This document shows positions 27,074 to 35,600 of a stretch of DNA of 64,000 bases, piece after piece. Numbering within the stretch: position 1 is the stretch's first letter; every line of letters begins with the position of its first letter. The stretch is from contig NZ_CP144914.1 in NCBI RefSeq assembly GCF_008014775.2, positions 496,001 to 560,000 on the forward strand, written 5' to 3'. The position numbers were made by a program, and so were the translations under genes. The notes beneath the pieces are model-generated. The model ran no database searches and was not told the DNA's origin. It saw nothing but the letters and a program-made list of their open reading frames with translations. Origin of the DNA: Alkalicoccus halolimnae (GTDB lineage: Bacteria > Bacillota > Bacilli > Bacillales > Salisediminibacteriaceae).

Positions 27074-28072
27074 TTATCCCCCCTTGTTTGCTTCAAACCC
27101 TGCAGTGAAAAATTGCAGCCAGTTATTACCCATGATCGCATTTACGTCTTTCTCTGCCATTCCTGTTTCATACAACCCTTCTCTAATATTCGGGAAATCA
27201 GAAGGAGTCTGAAACCAGGACGGCCAAGAGGGCCAGCTCGGTTGAGAAGCCGAACCCGCACCATAATTTATTTCATGTGTCCATCTGCCCATTCTCATCC
27301 AATGAAGAAAATCTTCGGACATGTTCAACGTTAAATCCGTTCCTAAAGCCACTTTATCTACTCCCATGAAGTCGACGGTCTGCTTAATTAGATCAGTGAA
27401 TTCACTTAATGTTGTTTCTTCACCGTTAATCAGGTGGGGATAAGCACACAAGCCTAGTATGCCTCCGTTATCACGTAGAGCGGAGAGTACTTTCTTTGAC
27501 TTATTCCGCCCGGAAGGATAAATCCAATCCGGATTTGCATGAGTAATCGCTACAGGCCGGCTGGAATAGTTGATGGCGTCCAGAGTAGTCTGTGTTCCAC
27601 AATGGGAAAGATCGATGATCACTCCTTCTTTATTCATGGCGTCAATGACATTTTTGCCAAACCGGGTAAGACCGCTGTCTCTTTCTTCGTAGCAGCTGCT
27701 TCCAACTAAATTCTGATTGTTGTATGTCAGCTGCATAATTTTAATGCCTAACTGATTAAAGACGGGAACCAGGGAAAGCTCATCTTCAATAAGTGACGTA
27801 TTTTGAGTACCAAGAACGACCCCTATACGGCCGCTTGTTTTTGCTTTAAGGATATCTCCGCCGGTGTGCACCTGCATGACAAGATCCGAATTCTCATCAA
27901 AGAAACGCTTCCACTCACCAATTTTACTTAATGTTTCACGTGCGTTCTCCCAAAGACCGCAGCAGGCATGGACGCATGTTACCCCGCCTTTATGCAGGTC
28001 CAGAAGAAAATCCCGGTCCCAGTTGCTTAATTCGAGCCCGTCTATAATAAAAGGTTCATTAGCTAGTGCCAT
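27074..28072 (-). CDS. Atypical M19-family (renal dipeptidase-like) amidohydrolase
   Basis: A TIM-barrel M19 protein of 332 residues. Late metal-site motifs are present (IDLSHCG with H157, AITHANP with H178, GTDL with D246). The first M19 motif DGHND, however, reads DGLEL, and the bridging glutamate position of the EG motif reads GTQNTS. The chain with LTYNNQNLVGSSCYEERDSG matches, from memory, the divergent subgroup that includes the protein encoded by PA5396 beside the glycine-betaine catabolic genes of Pseudomonas aeruginosa. So it may use a different metal set or act on something other than dipeptides. Gaps to both neighbours are 3 bases, which means translational coupling. Confidence 0.85.
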   Translation of the reverse strand: MALANEPFIIDGLELSNWDRDFLLDLHKGGVTCVHACCGLWENARETLSKIGEWKRFFDENSDLVMQVHTGGDILKAKTSGRIGVVLGTQNTSLIEDELSLVPVFNQLGIKIMQLTYNNQNLVGSSCYEERDSGLTRFGKNVIDAMNKEGVIIDLSHCGTQTTLDAINYSSRPVAITHANPDWIYPSGRNKSKKVLSALRDNGGILGLCAYPHLINGEETTLSEFTDLIKQTVDFMGVDKVALGTDLTLNMSEDFLHWMRMGRWTHEINYGAGSASQPSWPSWPSWFQTPSDFPNIREGLYETGMAEKDVNAIMGNNWLQFFTAGFEANKGG

Positions 28073-28075
28073 TGT

Positions 28076-29776
28076 CTATTCCTCCTGTTTCGGTAATAAA
28101 GGTAAGATCCAACCTTCAGAAAATGAATCGTTCAGCTCTTCTATCGTCGGGGCCCCCTGAAATAGAGTTACTCGTACCCATTCATTGGATTTAGGGCTAA
28201 ATCGTTCTGCTCCAAACAAAGAGAGTTTACATCGTAAAAGATAGAGCGGAATTAAATTTTTACCAAGAAGGTTACCTTGAATTTCTCCATATGGCCAGTC
28301 GACTAAAGACTGGACCCGTTTAATAATAGGTTTAAAGTGCGGATAAGCCAGTACAAAGGTAGCTGCCATATCATCTGCTGTCTGGCATGTAAGCAGGCTG
28401 TATAACTGCTGTATCTGCCTTGCGTAGTCCAGACGGAGGGCTTTATCACTCCCCGCATCTTTTCCTGCAACGCCAATTCGCGGTTCTTCTTTCTCTCTCG
28501 ATCGGAACCAGAAATAATAGTAGTCCTGCGGATGGGTGAAATCAAACTGAAACGCCCATCTGTAATCGCTTTCAATAATCTTAATGAGTTCTCCGATTTT
28601 CATTTCTGGTTCAAAGTCATACGTTTCGTTAACAACACTTTGATTTTCAAGATCCAGCAGGCTGTCAATGTTTATTTCCATTAAAAGGGAATGTAAAAAT
28701 TCTTCTCCTTCAAAAGTCAGTTCGGGCTTGACTGCTTCCATATAATCTCCCCATCTTGAAAGGCGGGAAGTGGTGTTCACTTTCCAATTCTGCAATCGCT
28801 TGAGTGCTGTCAGACAATCGTGTGTCATTTGTTCAGGGGAATGAAAAGCTTCTTTTCCATCCACGTTGTATTCGCGGAAATATGCTATAGAATGTTCGAG
28901 CCATGTTTCAAGTGATCTTAATTGATCTGTATTCAACACCTTATTCTTTACTCGGGAAACAGCTTCTTCGCGCGTGTCGATCCAGCGGTGAATCAGCTTC
29001 GGATGGTACATTAAAAACGGGACCATCCCCAATCCTGTTGCATTGCCAACTCCAAGATAGCGCTTCCATTTTTGGCTGAGAGAAACAGCTGATTCGTTTT
29101 TACATTTGGCTATATGTTCAATAATGTCAAAGGAAGCCTGCCTTAAAAGATAAGCTGTAAACATCTGTGCCCGGAAAGCCCCGGCAAAAGGATGGGCAGC
29201 TGATAATTTATCAAAAGGAGCTAATCCAAATTTACCGTTGGCATAAAACGCTGTACTTCTGACTAAATAACCGGTTTTTATAAGCAGCTCTCCATGAGGC
29301 TGTTTTCCTTTTGAAAGCAGATCCACCACTTCATCAAATACTCTTGAACTGCGATTCGCTCTGGACCAGACTATATCCTGCATTTCTCCTCTTCCTGATT
29401 CCTGCTTTGGTAGTTCTTTCCGCAGTCGGATCAACTTCTCAGGGGATACTTCTCCTTCACATAATGCACAGGTCATATCCCACCTCTCGGAAACAACCCG
29501 GTCATTGCGGTCTTCTTCAATTATTTCATGCGAAAGCAGAATAAAATGGAAGAGTTTCCCTTCAGTTTGAATACGATAAATAATTTCGCCATTTCCGCCG
29601 GCATCCAGATCAAAAACCACTCGATCTATCTGCCATTGTTCTTTGTTGGCTTTACGAAGAACACTTCGGCTGAAGCTTAATGGATTTACCCGAAAAGCAC
29701 CAATTCGTTCCGGAATCATCAATTCTTCGGGGGGTCTTTTCCAGGTTTTCTGTTTATCTTCACGTAAGAGGCTCAT
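28076..29776 (-). CDS. Unknown protein, 566 aa, first gene of the BCCT/ALDH operon
   Basis: I do not recognise a family. The protein is soluble-looking, with mixed charge, no signal peptide, no transmembrane segment and no nucleotide-binding loop. Aromatic and histidine-rich stretches stand out (FQFDFTHPQDYYYFWFRSRE, VPFLMYHPKLIHRW, LAAAHPFAGAFRAQM-like SAAHPFAGAFRAQM). GAAAGGAGG precedes ATG. The gene leads the operon, and its stop is 3 bases from the dipeptidase start, so its product is probably made in step with that enzyme. A role as an enzyme of the same catabolic pathway is an inference from position only. Confidence 0.8.
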   Translation of the reverse strand: MSLLREDKQKTWKRPPEELMIPERIGAFRVNPLSFSRSVLRKANKEQWQIDRVVFDLDAGGNGEIIYRIQTEGKLFHFILLSHEIIEEDRNDRVVSERWDMTCALCEGEVSPEKLIRLRKELPKQESGRGEMQDIVWSRANRSSRVFDEVVDLLSKGKQPHGELLIKTGYLVRSTAFYANGKFGLAPFDKLSAAHPFAGAFRAQMFTAYLLRQASFDIIEHIAKCKNESAVSLSQKWKRYLGVGNATGLGMVPFLMYHPKLIHRWIDTREEAVSRVKNKVLNTDQLRSLETWLEHSIAYFREYNVDGKEAFHSPEQMTHDCLTALKRLQNWKVNTTSRLSRWGDYMEAVKPELTFEGEEFLHSLLMEINIDSLLDLENQSVVNETYDFEPEMKIGELIKIIESDYRWAFQFDFTHPQDYYYFWFRSREKEEPRIGVAGKDAGSDKALRLDYARQIQQLYSLLTCQTADDMAATFVLAYPHFKPIIKRVQSLVDWPYGEIQGNLLGKNLIPLYLLRCKLSLFGAERFSPKSNEWVRVTLFQGAPTIEELNDSFSEGWILPLLPKQEE

Positions 29777-30083
29777 TGGTTTTACCTCCTTTCAATGTTT
29801 ATATTCCTATTATAGGAACTTAATTCCTTTATTTAAACTAACGCTATCTTAATGAATAGAATCTAACAAGTCAATAATATTTTGATAATTCATATAGTTT
29901 TTAAGTAAAAGTATCTAGAGCAAATGTGATTAGTACGTATTCAGCTGAGCACGAAGATGCATTAACAAAGAAAAGACCTTTAAATGCCTTATTGGAAAAG
30001 TTTAAATTCTGTTTCTTTCGGGGTATAATCGTCATTGTCAGTACATTGAAAATATTTTATTTACGATTTGGAAGGTGGATACG
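29777..30083. promoter_or_regulatory. Divergent region with candidate IclR operator
   Basis: TTCCTATTATAGGAA at 29804-29818 is a perfect 15-bp palindrome and overlaps a second near-palindrome GGAACTTAATTCC. IclR-family operators are often TTCC/GGAA palindromes. It lies 28-42 bases upstream of the 566-aa gene on the minus strand. The rest of the region is A+T-rich and should hold the promoter of the acyl-CoA synthetase gene. Confidence 0.5.
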
Positions 30084-31703
30084 ATGTCAGTGAATCCGGA
30101 AAATCAGATAAACCAATGGATAGAAGAGTATGACCGCGGAGATCTTTCCGTCGCTCATGTACTCTGCGACCGCCACGATGCGAATAAAAAAGCACTGCTT
30201 TACGAAAATGAAGCAGGGGAAAAACAGACGTATACATACGGAAAGCTTAAGGAGCTCTCAGAGAAATTTGCCGGCGTACTTAAGACTCACGGAGTGAAAA
30301 AAGGAGATCGTGTCGCTGTACTGCTGCCGAAAGGCCCGGAGCTTCTCATTTCCGTATTAGCGATCTGGCGCCTTGGAGCAGTTCACGTGCCGCTTTTCAC
30401 TGCTTTCGGGCCGCAGGCGGTCTCGTACAGAGTCGGAAACAGCGGAGCAGAAACGATTATTACGGATGCAGGAAACCGGGAGAAACTGAATACGATGGAG
30501 GCATCCAGCTTCCGTGTGATTACAGCCTCGTCTTCAACGGAAAAAGAAGTGCCGTCTTCCGATACACCTTTCTGGGAGGCGCTGCACGAAGCGGAGCCGG
30601 TTCATGAAAATACGGAAGTGACGGGAGACGACCTGTTTATTATCATCTACACTTCAGGGACGACAGGACACCCGAAAGGAGTGGAAGTGCCTGTTCGGGC
30701 GCTTGCAGCATTCCAGGGTTATATGCAGTTTGGGCTTGATCTGCGGCCGGACGATGTCTTCTGGAATGTGGCGGATCCGGGATGGGCGTACGGCCTGTAC
30801 TATGGGATGGTCGGCCCGATGCTTCTCGGTCAGTCGTTTATTATGTTTAATGCGAAGTTCAGCGTGGAAGAAGCGTATCGGATTCTGAAGGAGTACGGCG
30901 TTACCAATTTTGCAGCCGCGCCGACAGTTTATCGTACGCTGCGGGCAGCGGGCATGCCCGAGGGGATAAAGGAAGACTTGAAAGTACGAGTACTCTCAAG
31001 CGCCGGGGAGCCGTTGAACCCGGACGTCAGCACGTGGGCAGAGACGCATTTCGGCATACCGGTCTACGATCATTACGGCCAGACGGAGCAGGGGATGGTC
31101 GTAAACAATCACCATCACCCCAAACTCGACCGCCCGGTGAAAGCAGGATCGATGGGACAGTCCATGCCCGGTTTCCGCGCCGCGATTGTGGATGATAACG
31201 GAACGGAACTGCCGGCCGGGGAAGAAGGACAGCTGGCCATTGATACGAAACATTCCCCGGTGTTCTGGTTCCGCGGGTACTACCGGGATGAGGAAAAGAC
31301 GCGCGAACGCTTCATATCCGGCGGACGCTACTATCTGACCGGGGACACGGCGAGCCGGGACGAAGACGAATACGTTTATTTTTCCGGGCGCTCGGACGAT
31401 ATTATTTCCAGTTCAGGCTACCGGATCGGACCGTTTGAAGTCGAAAGTGCCTTAATGGGCCATGAAGCGGTAGCGGAATCCGGGGTCGTCGGCGTCCCGG
31501 ACGAACAGCGCGGAGAGATCGTTAAAGCGCATGTAGTCCTGCTTCCGGGCTTCACTGAAAGCGAGGAATTAGCGAAAGATTTGAGCCAGTTTGTAAAAGG
31601 AAACTTATCCGCCCACGAATACCCGCGTGAAATTGAATTTGTAGAGGAACTGCCGAAAACGCCGAGCGGCAAAATTCAGCGCTTTCTCCTGCGAAACAGT
31701 TAA
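30084..31703 (+). CDS. AMP-forming acyl-CoA synthetase (acetyl-CoA synthetase-like)
   Basis: An ANL-superfamily ligase activating a carboxylate via acyl-AMP to acyl-CoA. The phosphate loop is IIIYTSGTTGHPKGVEVP. YDHYGQTEQGM is the A5-type motif (Y-G-x-T-E), TGDTASRDEDEYVYFSGRSDD the hinge region, and the end TPSGKIQRFLLR carries the catalytic lysine. At 539 residues it is shorter than AcsA and resembles medium-chain or propionate-type synthetases. ATG 30084 lies 5 bases after GGAAGGTGG. It is divergent from the catabolic operon and may share its control region, but a common pathway is not shown. Confidence 0.9.
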   Translation: MSVNPENQINQWIEEYDRGDLSVAHVLCDRHDANKKALLYENEAGEKQTYTYGKLKELSEKFAGVLKTHGVKKGDRVAVLLPKGPELLISVLAIWRLGAVHVPLFTAFGPQAVSYRVGNSGAETIITDAGNREKLNTMEASSFRVITASSSTEKEVPSSDTPFWEALHEAEPVHENTEVTGDDLFIIIYTSGTTGHPKGVEVPVRALAAFQGYMQFGLDLRPDDVFWNVADPGWAYGLYYGMVGPMLLGQSFIMFNAKFSVEEAYRILKEYGVTNFAAAPTVYRTLRAAGMPEGIKEDLKVRVLSSAGEPLNPDVSTWAETHFGIPVYDHYGQTEQGMVVNNHHHPKLDRPVKAGSMGQSMPGFRAAIVDDNGTELPAGEEGQLAIDTKHSPVFWFRGYYRDEEKTRERFISGGRYYLTGDTASRDEDEYVYFSGRSDDIISSSGYRIGPFEVESALMGHEAVAESGVVGVPDEQRGEIVKAHVVLLPGFTESEELAKDLSQFVKGNLSAHEYPREIEFVEELPKTPSGKIQRFLLRNS

Positions 31704-31795
31704 GACCCGCACCTGTTTTTACGAAATGAGAAATATTGTTCATTAAAAACAGAAGGATGTGTCTTTCATGGCAAACAAACGAAGAGGAAAGCGAC
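31704..31795. other. Gap before repeat A3
   Basis: No gene and no clear terminator for the synthetase gene. Confidence 0.3.
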
Positions 31796-31890
31796 CCGTG
31801 GAAGAAAGAGAAGATCCCGCAGGACGCAGGTTTTAGCCGGAAATCACCTTCACGGCAGAGCTGCAGCGAACTTTTCTACATTTATCAACA
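31796..31890 (+). repeat. Dispersed repeat, family A, degraded copy 3
   Basis: It shares GTGGAAGAAAGAGAAGATCC, CGCAGGACGCAGG, CACGGCAGAGC and CGAACTTTTCTACATTTATC with the intact family A copies but lacks the central GGAGATCTCC segment. Confidence 0.65.
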
Positions 31891-32048
31891 CCTGAACTTT
31901 AACAGAGAAACTCATACAGGGTCGCTGCACCATGAATAGATAAAAATAGCCTTCTTTAGAAACGGAACTTCCCCTATACACAGGTGGAATTGATGATGTT
32001 CAAAAAGGGACGTTCTTTATTAGAAGACAGCTTCTGTACTGTCTTTTT

Positions 32049-32220
32049 TACCGTAAGCTGTAGTGGAGATGGGGCGACTCCGAGGCGATAAAGGACGAGC
32101 TGAAGATCCATTTCTTCCATACCGAAGGGCGGAAGAAATTAGCTGAAGCCGGCCCGCCCGGAAAGCGTCCCCATAGAAACGAAAGCTTCCATTCATTGTT
32201 TCTACACTTTATTTTCAAGG
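32049..32220 (+). repeat. Dispersed repeat, family B copy 2
   Basis: It runs from ACCGTAAGCTGTAGTGGAG through GGGGCGACTCCGAGGCGA, GAAGATCC, TTAGCTGAAGCCGGCCCGCC, GGAAAGCGTCCCC to CTTTATTTTCAAGGCAGC. The central arms ATTTCTTCC (32110-32118) and GGAAGAAAT (32131-32139) pair perfectly. The 80 bp before it (from about 31966) are also shared with copy B3. Confidence 0.85.
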
Positions 32221-32311
32221 CAGCTTTTGTTTTTACTGCACGGGAAAAAAGTCGGAGCATTATGGCCGGGACTCTGGTTGAAGCAGACGAGCGTAAATGG
32301 AGGTGGAAATA

Positions 32312-32530
32312 TTGGCAGATATTAAATATGAAATTATAGAACACCTCGGCGTCTTATCTGAATCCTCGAAAGGGTGGAAAAAAGAGCTGAACCTCGTCAG
32401 CTGGAACGGAAGAGACCCGAAGTACGACCTGAGAGAATGGGCGCCGGATCATGAAAAAATGGGGAAAGGCGTCACGTTGACAGAAGAAGAAATCAAGCAG
32501 CTCGTGCATATCATGCAGAAAAAACAATAA
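32312..32530 (+). CDS. YdbC/PC4-family putative ssDNA-binding protein
   Basis: A 72-residue single-domain protein of the transcriptional coactivator p15/PC4 family (YdbC in Bacillus and Lactococcus), which binds single-stranded DNA. Motifs: GWKKELNLVSWNGRDPKYDL and WAPDHEKMGKGVTLTEEEI. The start is TTG 32312, 5 bases after GGAGGTGG. The upstream ATG at 32297 must be rejected, because its second and third codons are the ribosome site itself. A strong terminator follows. Role in transcription or DNA metabolism is inferred from the family. Confidence 0.9.
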   Translation: MADIKYEIIEHLGVLSESSKGWKKELNLVSWNGRDPKYDLREWAPDHEKMGKGVTLTEEEIKQLVHIMQKKQ

Positions 32531-32537
32531 AAACATA

Positions 32538-32581
32538 AACAAATCCGGCTCAAAAAATGTTTGAGCCGGATTTGTTTTTTT
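32538..32581. terminator. Bidirectional terminator
   Basis: AACAAATCCGGCTCAAA pairs with TTTGAGCCGGATTTGTT around AAATG, followed by TTTTT. The convergent acetyltransferase gene ends at its right edge, so it can serve both. Confidence 0.9.
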
Positions 32582-33044
32582 ACCCGTCTATCGGTTCCTT
32601 TTTCATATAAAGAAATGGAGTCGCCTCGACCTCCAGCTTTCCTTCCTTGTATCCTTTGTAGCCGAGCTTTTCGTACAAAGCGATATTCTTTTTCGAACGG
32701 CCTCCCGTAAACAAATGGTAGGTGACATTTTCGAATTGCTTTTCGATTTCTTCCATCAGCTGTCTTCCTACCCCGCGGTTCTGCCAGCCGGGGTGGACCA
32801 TCAGCTTATTAATATGACACGTACCGTCTTTTTCATAAGCTCTTACGGAACCGATGATTTGTTCTTCTTCGATATATTTAAGGACCACATTTCCCTCAAA
32901 TGACTGCACGACAGCCGGCAGCTCCTCTCTTAAAGGCATAATGGTAAAATCATTGTACAGCTCTGCTTCACTGACATAAGCCAGTTTCTGGAGAGCTAAT
33001 ATTTCCGGCGCGTCTTCCACACCAGCGCGTTTTATTGTACCCAC
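32580..33044 (-). CDS. GNAT-family N-acetyltransferase
   Basis: A 154-residue acetyl-CoA-dependent acetyltransferase. The CoA loop is HPGWQNRGVGRQLMEEIE. The start of the fold is IKRAGVEDAPEILALQKLAY, and the final strands are NIALYEKLGYKGY. GTG 33044 is chosen because AGAAGGAGG lies 9 bases upstream; the earlier in-frame ATG at 33068 would place that ribosome site inside the coding region. The substrate is unknown. Confidence 0.85.
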   Translation of the reverse strand: MGTIKRAGVEDAPEILALQKLAYVSEAELYNDFTIMPLREELPAVVQSFEGNVVLKYIEEEQIIGSVRAYEKDGTCHINKLMVHPGWQNRGVGRQLMEEIEKQFENVTYHLFTGGRSKKNIALYEKLGYKGYKEGKLEVEATPFLYMKKEPIDG

Positions 33045-33177
33045 AGTCGATATCCTCCTTCTCTTCATTCCTGTAAGCCAACTTTATCAGATGCTGCCGT
33101 CAGAAGACAGGAAAGCTGACGGAAATGACTCTAAATAAATAATTTTTAAACTGAAAAACTGTCTTAAAGTCTGTCGT
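33045..33177. other. Leader of the acetyltransferase gene
   Basis: Contains the ribosome site at 33053-33061 (minus strand). Nothing else is supportable. Confidence 0.3.
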
Positions 33178-33308
33178 TGATACATGTAGAAAACTCCGCA
33201 TCAACCCGGCAGGCTTGCCGTGGAGGAGATCTCCAGCTTTCTCGGGCTGCGCCCTGCGGGATCTTCCAATCTCCTTCTTCCACAGGCGTCCGCCGGTTTC
33301 CACTTCGT
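33178..33308 (-). repeat. Dispersed repeat, family A copy 2
   Basis: Inverted, nearly full-length copy of 6958-7091, with GGAGATCTCC, GCGCCCTGCGGGATCTTCC and CAGGCGTCCGCCGGTTTCC all present. Confidence 0.85.
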
Positions 33309-33576
33309 TTTGATTTCCCAATACAGAAAGCCCGTTGGTTGAATCAAGAAGGTACAAAGGTAGAAACCCAGTGCCAGGGCAGAAACGCCTGCGGGAAAAG
33401 AAAGCGGGAAGATCCTCTCGGACGCAAGAGGTAGAGCTGAAGGCTTTCTCCGCGACAGGTGGAAGAGCCGCAGGCACTCCAAAAACAGCACGGAGCTTCC
33501 CCTCTGTACAGGGCTAATGAATGGTGATCGGCAGGGGGTTCTTTATTTAGAAGGCAAATGATGCTCGGTCTTTTAT
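33309..33576. repeat. Further degenerate repeat material
   Basis: CGCCTGCGGGAAAAGAAAGC, GAAGATCCTCTCGG and GGTAGAGCTGAAGGC recall the same palindromic repeat style. The segment from about 33495 (GCTTCCCCTCTGTACAGGG to GGTTCTTTATTTAGAAGGC) is homologous to 31966-32048, so a composite unit of spacer plus family B has been duplicated. Confidence 0.55.
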
Positions 33577-33748
33577 ACCGTAAGCTGGAGTGGACATGGG
33601 GCGACTCCGAGGCGATCAAGGACGAGCCGAAGATCCATTCCACCCGACCGCAGGGAGGACGGAATTAGCTGAGACCGGCCCGCCCAGAAAGCGTCCCCAT
33701 GGAAACGAAAGCGCACGTTCATCTATTATCTACTTTATTTTCAAGGCA
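33577..33748 (+). repeat. Dispersed repeat, family B copy 3
   Basis: Full-length copy with ACCGTAAGCTGGAGTGGACA, GGCGACTCCGAGGCGATCAA, GAAGATCCATTCC, GGAATTAGCTGAGACCGG, GAAAGCGTCCCCATGGAAAC and TTATTTTCAAGGCAGC. The arms ATTCC (33637-33641) and GGAAT (33661-33665) pair. Confidence 0.85.
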
Positions 33749-33839
33749 GCCAACTAAAAAAGAGAAGTTGTTATTATGACCGGATCCTTCTTTCCCGTAT
33801 AATTAAACCAGCTTAAATACCTTAACAAAGGAGAGAACA

Positions 33840-34532
33840 ATGGAAAATTCCGTTCGAAAGCAGCTTTTTGCCAGCATGGATACCAATTATCAGCAATTTG
33901 CCTCCTCCCTGTTACCGAACGTCGATAATGTACTCGGTGTAAGGCTGCCGGAACTTCGAAAAATAGCAAGACAAATAGCAAAAGAGGACTGGCGTACGTA
34001 TCTTGAAACATCAGAAGAGGAATACTTTGAAGAAACGATGCTGCAGGGCATGGTGATTGGCCTTGTGGAGGCAGAGGTGGAAGAAAGGTTGTTGTACGTT
34101 TCAGCTTTTGTACCGAAAATAAATAACTGGTCTGTGTGCGACAGTTTCTGCGCAGGCCTTACATTCACAAAAAATAATAAGGAACGCGTATGGGAGTTTA
34201 TCCAGCCGTATTTGTTTTCTGAAAAAGAATATGAAGTACGCTTCGGCGTAGTGATGCTCTTAAACTTTTATATCGAATCTGACTATATCGAAAGCGTGTT
34301 AAAACTTCTGGATCTTGTAAAACATGAAGGGTTCTATGCCAGAATGGCCGCAGCCTGGGCTGTGTCTATCTGTTACATCAAATTTCCGGAGAGGACGATG
34401 GAATTCTTAAAAAATAACACGCTCGATGATTTTACGTACAATAAATCTCTGCAGAAAATTATAGAATCGACGCGTGTCAGTAAAGAAACAAAAAACATCA
34501 TGCGGGAAATGAAGCGGAAGAAAAGAAAGTGA
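33840..34532 (+). CDS. AlkD-like DNA alkylation repair protein
   Basis: A 230-residue HEAT-like-repeat protein of the AlkC/AlkD DNA glycosylase family (DNA_alkylation). The repeat region shows GVRLPELRKIARQIAKEDWR, EETMLQGMVIGL, VPKINNWSVCDSFCAGLTF (the conserved NWxxCD motif of AlkD) and VRFGVVMLLNFYI. AlkD removes bulky or cationic alkylated bases. AAAGGAGAG lies 5 bases before ATG. Monocistronic; the C-terminus is highly basic (KRKKRK). Confidence 0.9.
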   Translation: MENSVRKQLFASMDTNYQQFASSLLPNVDNVLGVRLPELRKIARQIAKEDWRTYLETSEEEYFEETMLQGMVIGLVEAEVEERLLYVSAFVPKINNWSVCDSFCAGLTFTKNNKERVWEFIQPYLFSEKEYEVRFGVVMLLNFYIESDYIESVLKLLDLVKHEGFYARMAAAWAVSICYIKFPERTMEFLKNNTLDDFTYNKSLQKIIESTRVSKETKNIMREMKRKKRK

Positions 34533-34826
34533 GTTACCGAAGGATACTATTATCCGATTTACGAAAAGTTCTTCATTGAAATCCGTCGGTTAACAGCGAC
34601 CGGACAGACAAAACACTTTGGAGACTTGGCTGTATTTCCAAAAGGTATAAAAAAAGAATAAAATCAAGTCAGAAAGAAGTTCTGGTAATTTTTCTTATTT
34701 CCAAAAACATATAGTTAGAAATATACTAAAATCGAATATTTTAAGGTAATTTTCCTAATGTGGATTAGTTAATTCTTCAATATGCCCTCCATGAGACTCA
34801 AAAAAATGAAACAGCGGGGTGATCAT
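34533..34826. other. Gene-free stretch before grpB-family gene
   Basis: No supportable gene or terminator hairpin. The last 20 bases match the leader of the GrpB remnant at 5402. Confidence 0.35.
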
Positions 34827-35342
34827 ATGCTCGGTATGCCAAAAGGAGAAGTGTTTACAGTTCCGTGGACTGACGAGTGGGAAAAGGAATTCCAAATGGA
34901 GAAAGAAAACATTATCAGAAAAATCGGCAGTCATATAAAAGAAGTTCATCACATTGGCAGCACCGCAGTGGAGAATTTAAACGCCAAGCCGATTATAGAT
35001 ATAGCGGTGGAAGTAGAATGTTTTGGAGACGGAGAAAAGTGTATCAGGCCGCTGGAAGAGCTCGGCTATTCCTATAAAGGAACAGAGCTTGTGCCGGACA
35101 GATACTATTTCAGCAAAGGGGAGCCGAGGACCCATCAGATCCATCTGCATGAAAGCGGAAACCCGTACTTACAGGAGCAGCTGTTATTCAGAGATTACCT
35201 GCGTAACAGTGAACAGGCAAGAACGGACTATGAAGAGCTTAAAAAGCAGCTTGCCTCGGAAGCACAGGGGGACAAGTATCAGTATAATGAAGGAAAAACG
35301 GATTTTATTAAGGCAGTTTTGAATGGGAAGTACCGTCTATAG
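34827..35342 (+). CDS. GrpB family protein (UPF0157), nucleotidyltransferase-like
   Basis: A 171-residue protein of the GrpB/UPF0157 family, which has a nucleotidyltransferase-like fold. Motifs: VHHIGSTAVENLNAKPIIDI (GS...D-x-D style core), ELGYSYKGTELVPDRYYFSKG and HQIHLHESGNPYL. The start is ATG 34827, confirmed because the GCGGGGTGATCAT leader and MLG start are shared with the broken paralogue at 5402; the upstream ATG at 34782 is not conserved there. Function unknown; the family is sometimes fused to dephospho-CoA kinase. Confidence 0.88.
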   Translation: MLGMPKGEVFTVPWTDEWEKEFQMEKENIIRKIGSHIKEVHHIGSTAVENLNAKPIIDIAVEVECFGDGEKCIRPLEELGYSYKGTELVPDRYYFSKGEPRTHQIHLHESGNPYLQEQLLFRDYLRNSEQARTDYEELKKQLASEAQGDKYQYNEGKTDFIKAVLNGKYRL

Positions 35343-35455
35343 ATCTTAGTTCGGGCCTTCAGTCTGAAGATCCACTTTTGCGAAAGAGTTTCTCGCAAAA
35401 GTTAGCTGAAGACAAGCCCTCGGGAAAGCGTCCGTCTGAAATGGAGGTCATGTAC
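35343..35455 (+). repeat. Dispersed repeat, family B short copy 6
   Basis: It shares GAAGATCC, TTAGCTGAAG and GGGAAAGCGTCC with family B but has a different central stem: ACTTTTGCGA (35374-35383) pairs perfectly with TCGCAAAAGT (35393-35402). The outer left part is missing. Confidence 0.7.
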
Positions 35456-35600
35456 CTTATTCGTTTTTTATAGGATTGTCCTCTGTTATGAAATGAATTC
35501 AAATAAATGAAAGGGGGAAATATCATTCGAAATAATAGCCTCTTTAAGAGGAAGGCAGTACATAGAACAACGGCGTCTTGAAGGAAAAAACAGGAGCGCA

